Assembly: GCF_041052385.1 (NCBI RefSeq)
Contig: NZ_CP163439.1
Coordinates: 8,607,001-8,671,000, forward strand
Length of the DNA: 64,000 nucleotides
Origin: Streptomyces sp. R28
GTDB lineage: Bacteria > Actinomycetota > Actinomycetes > Streptomycetales > Streptomycetaceae
Reading direction: 5' to 3'
A program made the position numbers and the translations under genes. The notes beneath the pieces were generated by a model. The model did not search any database. It saw nothing but the letters and a program-made list of their open reading frames with translations, and was not told the DNA's origin. Of the stretch, positions 34,201-42,315 are shown one piece after another; the stretch's first letter is position 1, and each line of letters begins with the position of its first letter.

Positions 34201-35658
34201 ATGACCCAGCAGTCCCTGGAGCCGGCGACCACAGCCGAAGACGCGGGAGAAGGCACCCGCGTCCCGGCCGGCAGGTCCTGGCTCGACCGGTACTTTCACA
34301 TAACCAAGAGAGAATCCACGATCGCGCGCGAGGTGCGCGGCGGCATCACCACCTTCATGGCGATGGCGTACATCCTCCTGCTCAACCCGCTGATCCTGTC
34401 CGGCAAGGACGCGGCGGGGGACACCCTCGCCCAGAAGGCCCTGATCACCGCGACCGCGTTCGCGGCGGCCTTCACCACGCTGCTGATGGGCTTCTTCGGC
34501 AAGGTGCCGCTGGCCCTCGCCGCCGGCCTCTCCGTCTCCGGCGTCCTCTCCTCGCAGGTCGCCCCGCAGATGACCTGGCCGCAGGCCATGGGCATGTGTG
34601 TGATGTACGGCGTGGTCATCATGCTGCTGGTCGTCACCGGCCTGCGCGAGATGATCATGAACGCGATCCCGCTCGCGCTGAAGCACGCGATCACCATGGG
34701 CATCGGCCTGTTCGTCGCCCTGATCGGCCTGGTCAAGGCCGGCTTCGTGCACCAGGGCAAGGCGACCCCGGTCACCCTCGGCCCGGCCGGTGAACTCGCC
34801 GGCTGGCCGGTGCTGCTCTTCGCGATCACCCTCCTCGCGATCTTCATGCTCCAGGCGCGCGGCATCCCCGGCGCGATCCTGATCGGCATCGTCGGCGGCA
34901 CCATCCTCGCCGTCGCCCTCAACGCGCTCGACGTCATCGACCCCAAGCAGTGGGCCAGCGGCGCTCCCGAACTGCACGGCAGCGCCGTCTCCATGCCGGA
35001 CTTCTCGATCTTCGGCAACGTCGAGTTCGGCGGCTGGGGCGAGGTCGGCGCGATGACCGTCGGCATGATCGTCTTCACCCTCGTGCTCGCCGGGTTCTTC
35101 GACGCGATGGCGACGATCATCGGCGTCGGCACCGAGGCCAAGCTCGCCGACGACAAGGGCCGGATGCCGGGCCTGTCCAAGGCGCTGTTCATCGACGGTG
35201 CGGGCGGTGCGATCGGCGGCGTCGCCGGCGCGTCCGGCCAGACGGTGTTCGTCGAATCGGCGACCGGCGTGGGCGAGGGTGCCCGTACGGGCCTCTCCTC
35301 GGTCGTCACCGGACTGTTCTTCGCGGCCTGCCTCTTCTTCACCCCGCTGACGGCGATCGTGCCGGGCGAGGTCGCGGCGGCGGCCCTGGTGGTCATCGGC
35401 GCCATGATGATGATGAACGCGCGGCACGTGGACTGGTCGGACCGGGCCACCGCGATCCCGGTGTTTCTCACCGTCGTGATCATGCCGTTCACGTACTCGA
35501 TCACGGCCGGTGTCGCCGCCGGTGTCATCTCGTACGTTGCCATCAAGGGCGCTCAGGGCAAGGCCCGGGAGATCGGGGCGTTCATGTGGGCCCTGACAGG
35601 TATCTTCCTGGTCTATTTCGCCCTCAATCCCATTGAGAGCTGGATGGGCGTGCACTGA
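34201..35658 (+). CDS. NCS2-family purine permease
   Basis: 485 aa with about 13-14 membrane helices. The AzgA/GhxP subgroup marks are REVRGGITTFMAMAYILLLN near the start, KHAITMGIGLFVALIGLVKA in the middle and FVESATGVGEGARTGLSSVV near residue 350. It is likely to import hypoxanthine, xanthine, guanine or adenine for the dehydrogenase upstream. It lies 263 bp after the molybdenum subunit gene, with a hairpin and tandem repeat in between, so it may have its own promoter as well as read-through. Confidence 0.92.
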   Translation: MTQQSLEPATTAEDAGEGTRVPAGRSWLDRYFHITKRESTIAREVRGGITTFMAMAYILLLNPLILSGKDAAGDTLAQKALITATAFAAAFTTLLMGFFGKVPLALAAGLSVSGVLSSQVAPQMTWPQAMGMCVMYGVVIMLLVVTGLREMIMNAIPLALKHAITMGIGLFVALIGLVKAGFVHQGKATPVTLGPAGELAGWPVLLFAITLLAIFMLQARGIPGAILIGIVGGTILAVALNALDVIDPKQWASGAPELHGSAVSMPDFSIFGNVEFGGWGEVGAMTVGMIVFTLVLAGFFDAMATIIGVGTEAKLADDKGRMPGLSKALFIDGAGGAIGGVAGASGQTVFVESATGVGEGARTGLSSVVTGLFFAACLFFTPLTAIVPGEVAAAALVVIGAMMMMNARHVDWSDRATAIPVFLTVVIMPFTYSITAGVAAGVISYVAIKGAQGKAREIGAFMWALTGIFLVYFALNPIESWMGVH

Positions 35659-35707
35659 CCGATCGGTGAACCGCCCTCCGCACAACCGCTGTCAAGGAGA
35701 CCGAGAG

Positions 35708-36865
35708 ATGTTGGACATCGCCGAGGAGTTGCACCGGTGGGTCGAGCAGGGACGCGACTTCGCCGTGGCCACCGTGGTGGCGGTCGGCGGCAGCGCACCC
35801 CGCCAACCCGGCGCCGCGCTCGCGGTGGACGCCGACGGCACGGCGATCGGCTCGGTCTCCGGCGGCTGTGTGGAGGGCGCGGTGTACGAGCTGTGCGGGC
35901 AGGCGCTGCAGGACGGCGAGACGGTCCTGGAACGCTTCGGCTACAGCGACGAGGACGCCTTCGCGGTCGGCCTGACCTGCGGGGGCATCATCGACATCCT
36001 CGTCACGCCGGTACGGGCCGCGGATCCGGCCCGCCCGGTGGTCGCGGCCGCGCTGCGGGCGGCCGCGGGCGGCGAGGCGGCGGCGGTGGCACGGATCGTG
36101 TCGGGGCCGGACGAGCTGACGGGCCGCGCCCTGCTGGTCCGCCCCGACGGCTCCTGGGAGGGCGGCTTCGGCGCCCACCCCGAACTGGACCGCACCGTCG
36201 CGGCCGAGGCGGGCGCGTTCCTCGACGCGGGCCGTACCGGCACCCTGGAGATCGGCGAGCAGGGCTCGCGCTGCGGAGCCCCGCTCACGGTGCTGGTCGA
36301 GTCCTCGGTCCCGCCGCCCCGCATGATCGTCTTCGGCGCGATCGACTTCGCGTCGGCGCTGGTACGGATCGGCAAGTTCCTCAACTACCACGTGACGGTG
36401 TGCGACGCCCGCCCCGTCTTCGCGACGAAGGCCCGCTTCCCGGAGGCCGACGAGATCGTCGTGGAGTGGCCGCACAAGTACCTGGAACGGACCTCCGTGG
36501 ACGCCCGCACCGTCCTGTGCGTCCTCACCCACGACGCCAAGTTCGACGTACCGCTGCTCCAGCTCGCGCTGAGCCTGCCGGTGGCGTACGTCGGCGCGAT
36601 GGGCTCCCGCCGCACCCACCTGGACCGCAACGACAGGCTGCGCGAAGTCGGCGTCACCGAGCTGGAGTTGGCGCGGCTGCGCTCTCCCATCGGGCTGGAC
36701 CTCGGCGCCCGTACACCCGAGGAGACGGCCCTGTCGATCGCCTCGGAGATCGTCGCCCACCGGCGGGGCGGCAGCGGGGTCTCACTGACGGGCGCGCACA
36801 CGCCGATCCATCACGACGCGGCGTCCACGTCCACGCCGGCGGGGCGGATCGGGTCGGTGGCCTGA
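35708..36865 (+). CDS. XdhC-type molybdenum cofactor accessory protein
   Basis: 385 aa. XdhC proteins bind the molybdenum cofactor, help insert its sulfido ligand and load it into xanthine dehydrogenase. The CoxI/XdhC N-terminal domain (VVAVGGSAPRQPGAALAVDA, GSVSGGCVEGAVYE, LTCGGIIDILV) is followed by a Rossmann-like C-terminal domain (RMIVFGAIDFASALVRIGKF, then YVGAMGSRRTHLDR). Start ATG 35708 has AAGGAG nine bases upstream; the longer frame overlaps the permease and lacks a site. It closes the purine block and is followed, tail to tail, by the conflict-system operon. Confidence 0.92.
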   Translation: MLDIAEELHRWVEQGRDFAVATVVAVGGSAPRQPGAALAVDADGTAIGSVSGGCVEGAVYELCGQALQDGETVLERFGYSDEDAFAVGLTCGGIIDILVTPVRAADPARPVVAAALRAAAGGEAAAVARIVSGPDELTGRALLVRPDGSWEGGFGAHPELDRTVAAEAGAFLDAGRTGTLEIGEQGSRCGAPLTVLVESSVPPPRMIVFGAIDFASALVRIGKFLNYHVTVCDARPVFATKARFPEADEIVVEWPHKYLERTSVDARTVLCVLTHDAKFDVPLLQLALSLPVAYVGAMGSRRTHLDRNDRLREVGVTELELARLRSPIGLDLGARTPEETALSIASEIVAHRRGGSGVSLTGAHTPIHHDAASTSTPAGRIGSVA

Positions 36866-36884
36866 GCGGTTGGTGCGGCCTCGG

Positions 36885-37856
36885 TCAGCCGACGTGGGCC
36901 CGCACCCAGCCCACCGTCGTGCCCCGGTCCCACGGCACCATCCGTACCAGGCTGGTCGCCCACTTCGGCCAGCGGCGTCGCGGGTACGGCACGAACGCCA
37001 CCACCCGGTTGGTACGGCGAAGGGGACCCGCCCAGTGTTCCCACTCCTGCCGGCCAGCGCGGCGCGTGGCGAAGGTGTGGCCGCCGATGCCGAGATCGGT
37101 GACGAGCAGCACGGGCGTACCGGGGGCGGGCGGGGCGTACGACGGCCACGCCCGGCCGTCGGCGGGGCCCGCGCCGCGCGAGGGGCAGTCCTCGAAGTAG
37201 AGGACCTCGGTGAGGTCGCGCCCGACGGTGGCTCGGACCTGTCGCACCAATTCCTGAGCGTCCCGGTGGAAGGGCTGCATGCCGACGCCCCAGTCGACCA
37301 GGAGCTGCACCCCGAAACGCAGGGTTGGTTCGGGACGTGCGGGTAGCCGGAGCAGCGGACGGCCGAGCGATAGGTCCGCCACCACCGCCGGGATGTCGAT
37401 CTCACGTCCCGGCGCGCGGCGCGCGGCCCCCGTCTGGGTGACCGCTGACGCGGAACGCGGTGCCAACAGGGGCTGGTGCGGCAGTGGCCCGGAGGAGGCC
37501 GGCGGATGACGCGGCAGCGGCTCGGCCGACCACACCACAGGGCGGGGCGGTTCCCGGTACACCGGTGTGAGCAGCGGGGGCGCGGAGGAGATCGGCGCAG
37601 GCGTCTCGGGGCGAGGTTCGGGCGGGGGAGAGGGACGCGGTGGCTCCACGGGCGTGAGCTCCGAGCCGCCCGGCCGGGCGCGGGGATCGGAGGCGGCCTG
37701 CGTCACGCTCGTGCCCTTTGCCCGGCCGGGCTCCGCCTGCGGAACGGCACGAGCGACCCGCTCGAACCCGAGAAGCCGCGCCACCGCGGCGAACGACTCC
37801 GGCTCTTGCGCGGCCGCCGCGCGCAGCAGATCACCGAGCCAGACCTCGCTGCTCAT
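36885..37856 (-). CDS. vWA-like protein of the MoxR/TIR/SLATT operon
   Basis: 323 aa. A short N-terminal helical piece (SSEVWLGDLLRAAAAQEP) is joined by a 110-residue proline-rich linker to a C-terminal alpha/beta domain. That domain looks like a von Willebrand A fold (LRFGVQLLVDWGVGMQPFHR, EVLYFEDCP, TPVLLVTDLGIGG). The metal site DxSxS is changed to DWGVG, so it is probably a degenerate, non-metal-binding vWA. SAV_2336-like and VMAP-type conflict-system proteins have similar domains beside MoxR ATPases. Its ATG overlaps the MoxR stop by 4 nt. It is much shorter than many vWA partners, so it may be a reduced form. Confidence 0.72.
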   Translation of the reverse strand: MSSEVWLGDLLRAAAAQEPESFAAVARLLGFERVARAVPQAEPGRAKGTSVTQAASDPRARPGGSELTPVEPPRPSPPPEPRPETPAPISSAPPLLTPVYREPPRPVVWSAEPLPRHPPASSGPLPHQPLLAPRSASAVTQTGAARRAPGREIDIPAVVADLSLGRPLLRLPARPEPTLRFGVQLLVDWGVGMQPFHRDAQELVRQVRATVGRDLTEVLYFEDCPSRGAGPADGRAWPSYAPPAPGTPVLLVTDLGIGGHTFATRRAGRQEWEHWAGPLRRTNRVVAFVPYPRRRWPKWATSLVRMVPWDRGTTVGWVRAHVG

Positions 37857-38839
37857 TGTGGGTCGCCCCACTGCTGCGGTTTGAGGAGGGTGAGGTCCTG
37901 CACCGCCTCCCATCGGTCGTCGTCCGGGGTGATGTCCAGCTCGTGGCAGGCGCGCAGCGCGTCCAGGTACTCGGCGGTGCTCGGCGGCCGCAACCCCTTG
38001 TCCCGTGCCTCCGGTCGCCGCGCGTCCACCGTGTGCGCCAGCTGTGTGGCCAACTCCCGTTCGGCATCGGTGAATTCACCGTACTCGTCGAGGAAGTGCG
38101 CCTCGGCGATCATGACGAGTCGGTGAGGTTTGGGCGCCCGCAGCGTGTGCACGACACAGCGCCGCAGGAACGCCTGCGGCAATTCCCGTTCCTCGTTCGT
38201 GGTGATGATGATGAGCAGTTGGCCCTGTTCGCTCCCCCCGCACGACTTCGGCACGCGGTTCCGGGCCACTCGACTCCCGGTCTCGGTGACGGTGAACCGG
38301 TGCGAACCCAGCGGTACCAGAAGACTGTTGGGCATGTCCGGATCGGCTTTGTCGATCTCGTCGATGAGGATCACCGCACTGTGGTGGGCCCGCCCCTGGT
38401 TGGCCGCGGCCCAGGGATGCGACTGGGCGCCCTTGCCGCGCCGCGCCGCACGACCCGCCGAGACCGGGTCGAACGCCCACCACAGGGGCCCCGGCAGCAC
38501 ATAGCGGGCATTGTCCAGTTGGCCGCCCGCCGGCAGTGCCTGGGCGTCGCCGATCCGGCGCACGTGGTCATACGTCCACAGCAGGTCCTTGCCCTCCGTA
38601 CGGCAGGTCACCACCTGCTCGTAGTAACGCCACTTGCGCTTGCGCGCCACGTACGCGGCCACCGAGGACTTGCCCGAGCCGGGTTCGCCGCGCAGCAGCA
38701 GCGGACGGTTGGCCGCCAGCGCGACGTCGACGGCGAGGTCCAGGTCGTCCTGCATGATGTACACCCGCCCGTCGCGTCGGTCCGGCGCCTCCCGGTCGGG
38801 GTCCGGTCGCCGCTTCGGGACGGTGTCGTTGCCGCTCAT
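37853..38839 (-). CDS. MoxR-type AAA+ ATPase
   Basis: 328 aa. Walker A is GEPGSGKS (residues 51-58), Walker B VILIDEIDKAD (about 156-166). Sensor 1 is in IIITTNEERELP and arginine-finger residues in FLRRC. MoxR ATPases remodel partner proteins and almost always work with a vWA-domain partner, which here is the very next gene in a 4-nt overlap. The TIR gene ends 6 bp upstream. The ATPase would act as the energy-dependent switch or loading factor of the system; that role is inferred. Confidence 0.88.
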   Translation of the reverse strand: MSGNDTVPKRRPDPDREAPDRRDGRVYIMQDDLDLAVDVALAANRPLLLRGEPGSGKSSVAAYVARKRKWRYYEQVVTCRTEGKDLLWTYDHVRRIGDAQALPAGGQLDNARYVLPGPLWWAFDPVSAGRAARRGKGAQSHPWAAANQGRAHHSAVILIDEIDKADPDMPNSLLVPLGSHRFTVTETGSRVARNRVPKSCGGSEQGQLLIIITTNEERELPQAFLRRCVVHTLRAPKPHRLVMIAEAHFLDEYGEFTDAERELATQLAHTVDARRPEARDKGLRPPSTAEYLDALRACHELDITPDDDRWEAVQDLTLLKPQQWGDPQ

Positions 38840-38845
38840 GTCTTC

Positions 38846-40153
38846 CTACCCTTTCCGGGCGCCGGTGTGACGGTCGGGGAGCTCCTTGAGATCCTCGGTC
38901 AGCTGGTGCACGCGTATCTCCTCGTCCACGGTCAGAGCGGGCAGCACGGAGAGCCCAGCCACATGCCCATTCAGCCCGTCCGCCGCCGTGTCGCCGGTCA
39001 GCAGCACCACGAGCAGCCAGGGGAAGGTCCGGTGGAGCCGGTACACCAGTTCGCCGACGAGCGCCGGACGCCTGCCCTGGACGTCGAGGACGAGGCAGTG
39101 CAGATAGTTCTCCGCGTGGGCGCGGTAGCGCTCGGGCGCGAGCCACTTGGGGTTGCGCGACACCTGGCGTACAGGCTCCACGCACATGGCGAACAACTCC
39201 TCCACGGTGTGCTCCCCGGTCGGCAGCGCGCCCACCTCGCGTTGGTTGTACCGCGAGAACTGCAGGCACATCGCCCGGTCCACGTACTGCACGGCTATGT
39301 CCGGCGCGTGCGCGTTGAGTGCGACGACGTGCTTGGTGGCCAGCACCGGTGACGGCAGCAGCATCCGGGCCGCGTCCCCGTCGATCCACGTAGGGACGAG
39401 CTGGACCACGAGCCGACGCAGCGGATCCTCCTCGAGATAGGGCGCCAACCTGTCCACGGCGTACGGGAGTTGGTCCCGGGGCACGGGCCCGAGCAGATGG
39501 TGGGCGACGTAATGGCACGCGCCCTGCTGAGCCTCCAACTGATGCTGGTCGGCGGGGTCGATGCCCACGTCGATCCCGAACTTCACCAGGGCCCGCGGGT
39601 CCTTCACCTTCCTCAGATACTCGGCGATGACCTTCAGCCAGGCCCGCATCGGATCACTGAGGCCGCTCAGGTCGGGCAGGTCGGAGAACTGCGCGGTCAC
39701 GGCCGCCGTGAGCGCCGCGACGTATTCCCCGTCGTCCCGCTCCGGCTGCTCGTCCTCGTCGTCCTCCTCTGTCCCGTCGTACGTGGTGCGCGCGGCGAGC
39801 AGCGGGCGCAGGTCGTCGAACCCCTTGTCCTTCAGCATCGCCGTGTCGACATCGCCGACCAGTACCGGAAGCACGTACAGGGACGGGTTGAGGGACCGGC
39901 GCCACATCAGGATGCTCGCCTCTTTGCGTACCCACGCCGAATCGAGCGCCGCCCGGCCGAGCAGCACGAGCGCCGCGTCGCACTCGGCCATCATGCGGAA
40001 CAACGCCGGGCACCACTCCTGTCCCTCCCGCAGGGAGTCCCGGTCCACCTCGACCGTGTGCCCGGCGTCCCGCAGTGCCAGCGCCACGCTCTCGCGGACC
40101 TCGTCGGCGAGCGGGTCGTTCCGTGAACTGTGACTGATGAAGATCGAGACCAT
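38846..40153 (-). CDS. TIR-domain protein with NADase-type catalytic glutamate
   Basis: 435 aa. Residues 1-125 are a TIR domain: VSIFISHSSRNDPLADEVRE (strand A, box 1), then DRDSLREGQEW, and SAWVRKEASILMW with Glu78 at the position used by NAD-cleaving TIR enzymes. An acidic spacer (EEDDEDEQPERDD) leads to a helical C-terminal domain of about 290 residues that I do not recognise and that could be the sensor or effector-association part. The gene lies 15 bp after SLATT and 6 bp before the MoxR gene. If active, it would deplete NAD after a trigger, as in many abortive-infection systems. Confidence 0.85.
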   Translation of the reverse strand: MVSIFISHSSRNDPLADEVRESVALALRDAGHTVEVDRDSLREGQEWCPALFRMMAECDAALVLLGRAALDSAWVRKEASILMWRRSLNPSLYVLPVLVGDVDTAMLKDKGFDDLRPLLAARTTYDGTEEDDEDEQPERDDGEYVAALTAAVTAQFSDLPDLSGLSDPMRAWLKVIAEYLRKVKDPRALVKFGIDVGIDPADQHQLEAQQGACHYVAHHLLGPVPRDQLPYAVDRLAPYLEEDPLRRLVVQLVPTWIDGDAARMLLPSPVLATKHVVALNAHAPDIAVQYVDRAMCLQFSRYNQREVGALPTGEHTVEELFAMCVEPVRQVSRNPKWLAPERYRAHAENYLHCLVLDVQGRRPALVGELVYRLHRTFPWLLVVLLTGDTAADGLNGHVAGLSVLPALTVDEEIRVHQLTEDLKELPDRHTGARKG

Positions 40154-40168
40154 CGCGCGGGTGCCGCC

Positions 40169-40810
40169 TCACGCCCCCGCCCACTTGACCATCCAGGCGT
40201 CGTTCTGCACCGAGATGACGTCCTCGCAGCGGGCGATGAACCGGTCCTGTTCAGCGATGTCGGATGCGCTGGACGGGCCGGCCAGCCGGAGCGCCTGGAG
40301 TTCCTGGGCGGTACGGGAGTACTCGATCTCCTGGTAGGCGTAGCGGCCGGCCGCGGCGTGCGCGGTCACGGCGGTACCGACGGTGGTGACGACCGCGATC
40401 CACACGCCGAGCTGTGCGATCCCGAAGCCGCCGGCCAGCGCACCCTGCAACGTGCCCGCAAGCGCGAGCGTCACCTCCAGGCGACGGAGCAGCGTGGTGC
40501 GGGAGCGCATCATGAGCGACTGGGGCCGGTAGTAGCCCTCGACCTGCTGGATGACGCGTGCGTCGACATAGTCGTCGAAGCCGCGGACAGGGGGCAGGTC
40601 GCGCGCCACTGGTTCGACGCCGTGCAGGTGGCGGGCCAGGCCGGAGGCCTGCAGTTCGAGCTCGATCAGCCGCTGCCGGAGCCTGGCCTCGGCCTCGGAG
40701 GGCGCGGTCCGGTACCGTCCCGCGCCCGCGAGGGACACGTACACCTCCGACTTGAGTGACTCCGACACCGCGCGCAGCCGCGTCCAGTCCGACGGGCCAA
40801 CCGCAGCCAC
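40169..40810 (-). CDS. SLATT/DUF4231-type two-helix membrane protein
   Basis: 213 aa. The N-terminal helical part (RLRAVSESLKSEVYVSLAGA) and the segment YVDARVIQQVEGYYRPQSLM before two membrane helices (about 112-130 and 133-152) match the DUF4231/SLATT pattern of small membrane effectors thought to open pores. A C-terminal helix follows. The GTG start at 40810 has no ribosome site and lies 9 bp after an in-frame stop, while related proteins are longer at the front. The 5' end may therefore have been lost where it meets the DUF2075 remnant. It is first in the operon with TIR, MoxR and vWA genes. Confidence 0.72.
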   Translation of the reverse strand: MAAVGPSDWTRLRAVSESLKSEVYVSLAGAGRYRTAPSEAEARLRQRLIELELQASGLARHLHGVEPVARDLPPVRGFDDYVDARVIQQVEGYYRPQSLMMRSRTTLLRRLEVTLALAGTLQGALAGGFGIAQLGVWIAVVTTVGTAVTAHAAAGRYAYQEIEYSRTAQELQALRLAGPSSASDIAEQDRFIARCEDVISVQNDAWMVKWAGA

Positions 40811-40827
40811 ACGACGAGATCACCGAC

Positions 40828-41643
40828 ATGAAAATGCTCTTGGCCCGTGGCAGGCTCCCGGTGATCATCTGCGACGACGCCCAGCTACTGGGGGTCCGGG
40901 GGCTGCAGCGAGAGACGGTCGGAGGCGGCTTCTCTGCGCTGAACACCCTGATGGACTACTGCACGCGGCTGGTCCTGTTCGTCGACGAGTCCCGTGCGCT
41001 GCTTCCCGGAGATCTCGGAGGGCTGTTCCCGAGCAATGCCGACCGGAGCCTGCAACTGGACAACCCCCTACGTTTCCGCTTCGGCACGCGGCACGGCGAC
41101 TGGGTGACGCAGGTCCTCGGCGGGCGGTCCACCCGGAGGGGCGGCCGCGGGGTCTCCCGCGCTGAGGGTGTCCACATCGCGCCCACCGTCGAAGCGCTGG
41201 AAGCCTTCCTCGCACGGCGCTGGACGGAGGGCATGGAGGTGGTCCTGGCCGCGGGTCACTTCGAAGGGCAGCCGCTGCGGATCGGTGACTGGCAACGTCC
41301 CTGGCTCCACGCAGGCGGTCAGTCCGTGTTCCGGCCGACGGAGGCGGAGACCTGGCGCCATGTGGCGTCCGTCCATGACGTGGACGGCCTGGAATACGAC
41401 TGGTGCGGCGTCATCATGGGGACGGACATGGTGTGGCGGGACGACACCTGGGTGATCGACCCGGGCGCCAACCTCGACCTGCGGGGAAAGCCCGAACTGA
41501 GCGAGCGTGGCGCAGGCGACGAACTCGTCCGCAACGCCTACCGCTGTCTGTTCACCCGCCCCTCCCAAGGGCTGGTCATCTTCTCCGTCGACCCCGAGAC
41601 CAGGGACCACCTGGCCACCGTCGCCCAGCCGCTGACCGACTGA
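40828..41643 (+). pseudogene. DUF2075/Schlafen-like helicase lacking its N-terminal half
   Basis: 271 codons. LPVIICDDAQLLGVRG fits the Walker B region, RLVLFVDESRALLPGDLGGL and LDNPLRFRFGTRHGDWVTQVL the next motifs, and DGLEYDWCGVIMGTDMVWRD with NAYRCLFTRPSQGLVIFSVD the C-terminal motifs of DUF2075 nucleic-acid ATPases. The Walker A domain that should come first is missing; the frame starts at 40828 (or weakly at 40756) only a few bases from the SLATT start on the other strand. Without Walker A it cannot hydrolyse ATP. I read it as a deletion remnant that was once part of the same accessory segment. Confidence 0.7.
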
Positions 41644-41652
41644 CACGGAACA

Positions 41653-41788
41653 CTCCTGCGTCCCGCCCGAGCAGGAGGGCCCCGAGGCCGATCCCCGCGC
41701 TGCCGCCCATCAGCTGGTACAGCTCGCCCCAGCCGTCGTGGACGGCGCGCAGGGCGGCATCCGCGTAGGAGTCGTCGCCACCCGTCAC
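41653..41788 (-). pseudogene. Truncated gene fragment next to the SRPBCC gene
   Basis: A GTG at 41788 overlaps the SRPBCC stop by 4 nt, the classic layout of a coupled next gene. It opens a frame with natural composition (DDSYADAALRAVHDGWGELY, QLMGGSAGIGLGALLLG) for about 45 codons. After RDAGVF the composition collapses into shadow sequence antisense to the DUF2075 remnant. It seems to be the 5' end of an operon gene cut off by arrival of the accessory segment. The family is not recognised. Confidence 0.45.
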
Positions 41789-42225
41789 GTCCCCCGAAGC
41801 AACCGATTCACAGCCCGCCCGAACACATAACGCCCCACCCGCTGCACGACCCCGTCCAAGCCCCCCGGCAGGAACCGCACCCCCAGCTCCTCCCGCCACA
41901 CCACCCGCGCACGCCCGCCGGGCCCCGGCCGTACCTCGATCTCGGCCCAGCCCGTGACCACCCGGCCCCGCTTCTCCAGCCGGCACAGGCCCGGTGAGTC
42001 GTCCTCGGGAGGCTGCCACACCGTCACCTCCATCGGGTCGGCGAAGGAGAGCGGGCCGATTCCGGAGCGGGCGACGACGAGCGTGCCCTCGTGGGTTGGT
42101 CCGGCGGGCGTGACCGTGATGCGGGTCAGGGGAACGGCCCGGGCATGGCGGGGCCACACCGTCACACGGCGCCACGCCTCGTCGAGGGGGAGCGCAACCG
42201 TGCGTTCGAGCAGGAATTCGGCCAC
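41785..42225 (-). CDS. SRPBCC-family (polyketide cyclase-like) protein
   Basis: 146 aa, one START-like lipid/ligand-binding fold. The family start FLLERTVALPLDEAWRRVTV and the C-terminal helix VVQRVGRYVFGRAVNRLLRG are clear. Such proteins bind hydrophobic ligands or serve as cyclases or chaperones; none of these can be chosen. The start is GTG with a weak ribosome site. The next gene downstream is the truncated fragment, with which it overlaps. Confidence 0.85.
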   Translation of the reverse strand: MAEFLLERTVALPLDEAWRRVTVWPRHARAVPLTRITVTPAGPTHEGTLVVARSGIGPLSFADPMEVTVWQPPEDDSPGLCRLEKRGRVVTGWAEIEVRPGPGGRARVVWREELGVRFLPGGLDGVVQRVGRYVFGRAVNRLLRGT

Positions 42226-42274
42226 GCGGTGATCTTATGTGCGCCCCGTGCGCGTCAGGAGCAGGGCAGCGGCC

Positions 42275-42291
42275 GCCGCCGGTATGGCGGC
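42275..42291 (-). terminator. Hairpin after the GH43 operon
   Basis: GCCGCC (42275-42280) pairs with GGCGGC (42286-42291) across a 5-nt loop, about 25 bp after the GH43/CBM42 stop on the minus strand. The stem is short but GC only. Confidence 0.45.
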
Positions 42292-42315
42292 AGCACGCGG
42301 CCCGGCCCCCGCTTT

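Noticed and set aside
36885..41788. Prophage or integrative element carrying the TIR/SLATT cassette
   Set aside because: No integrase, attachment-site repeat, tRNA, transposase or phage gene was found at either edge. Insertion by homologous replacement is as likely.
41653..41788. KdpA or another known transporter as the identity of the truncated fragment
   Set aside because: GGSAGIGLGALL resembles membrane-protein sequence, but I could not align it with any transporter family from memory.
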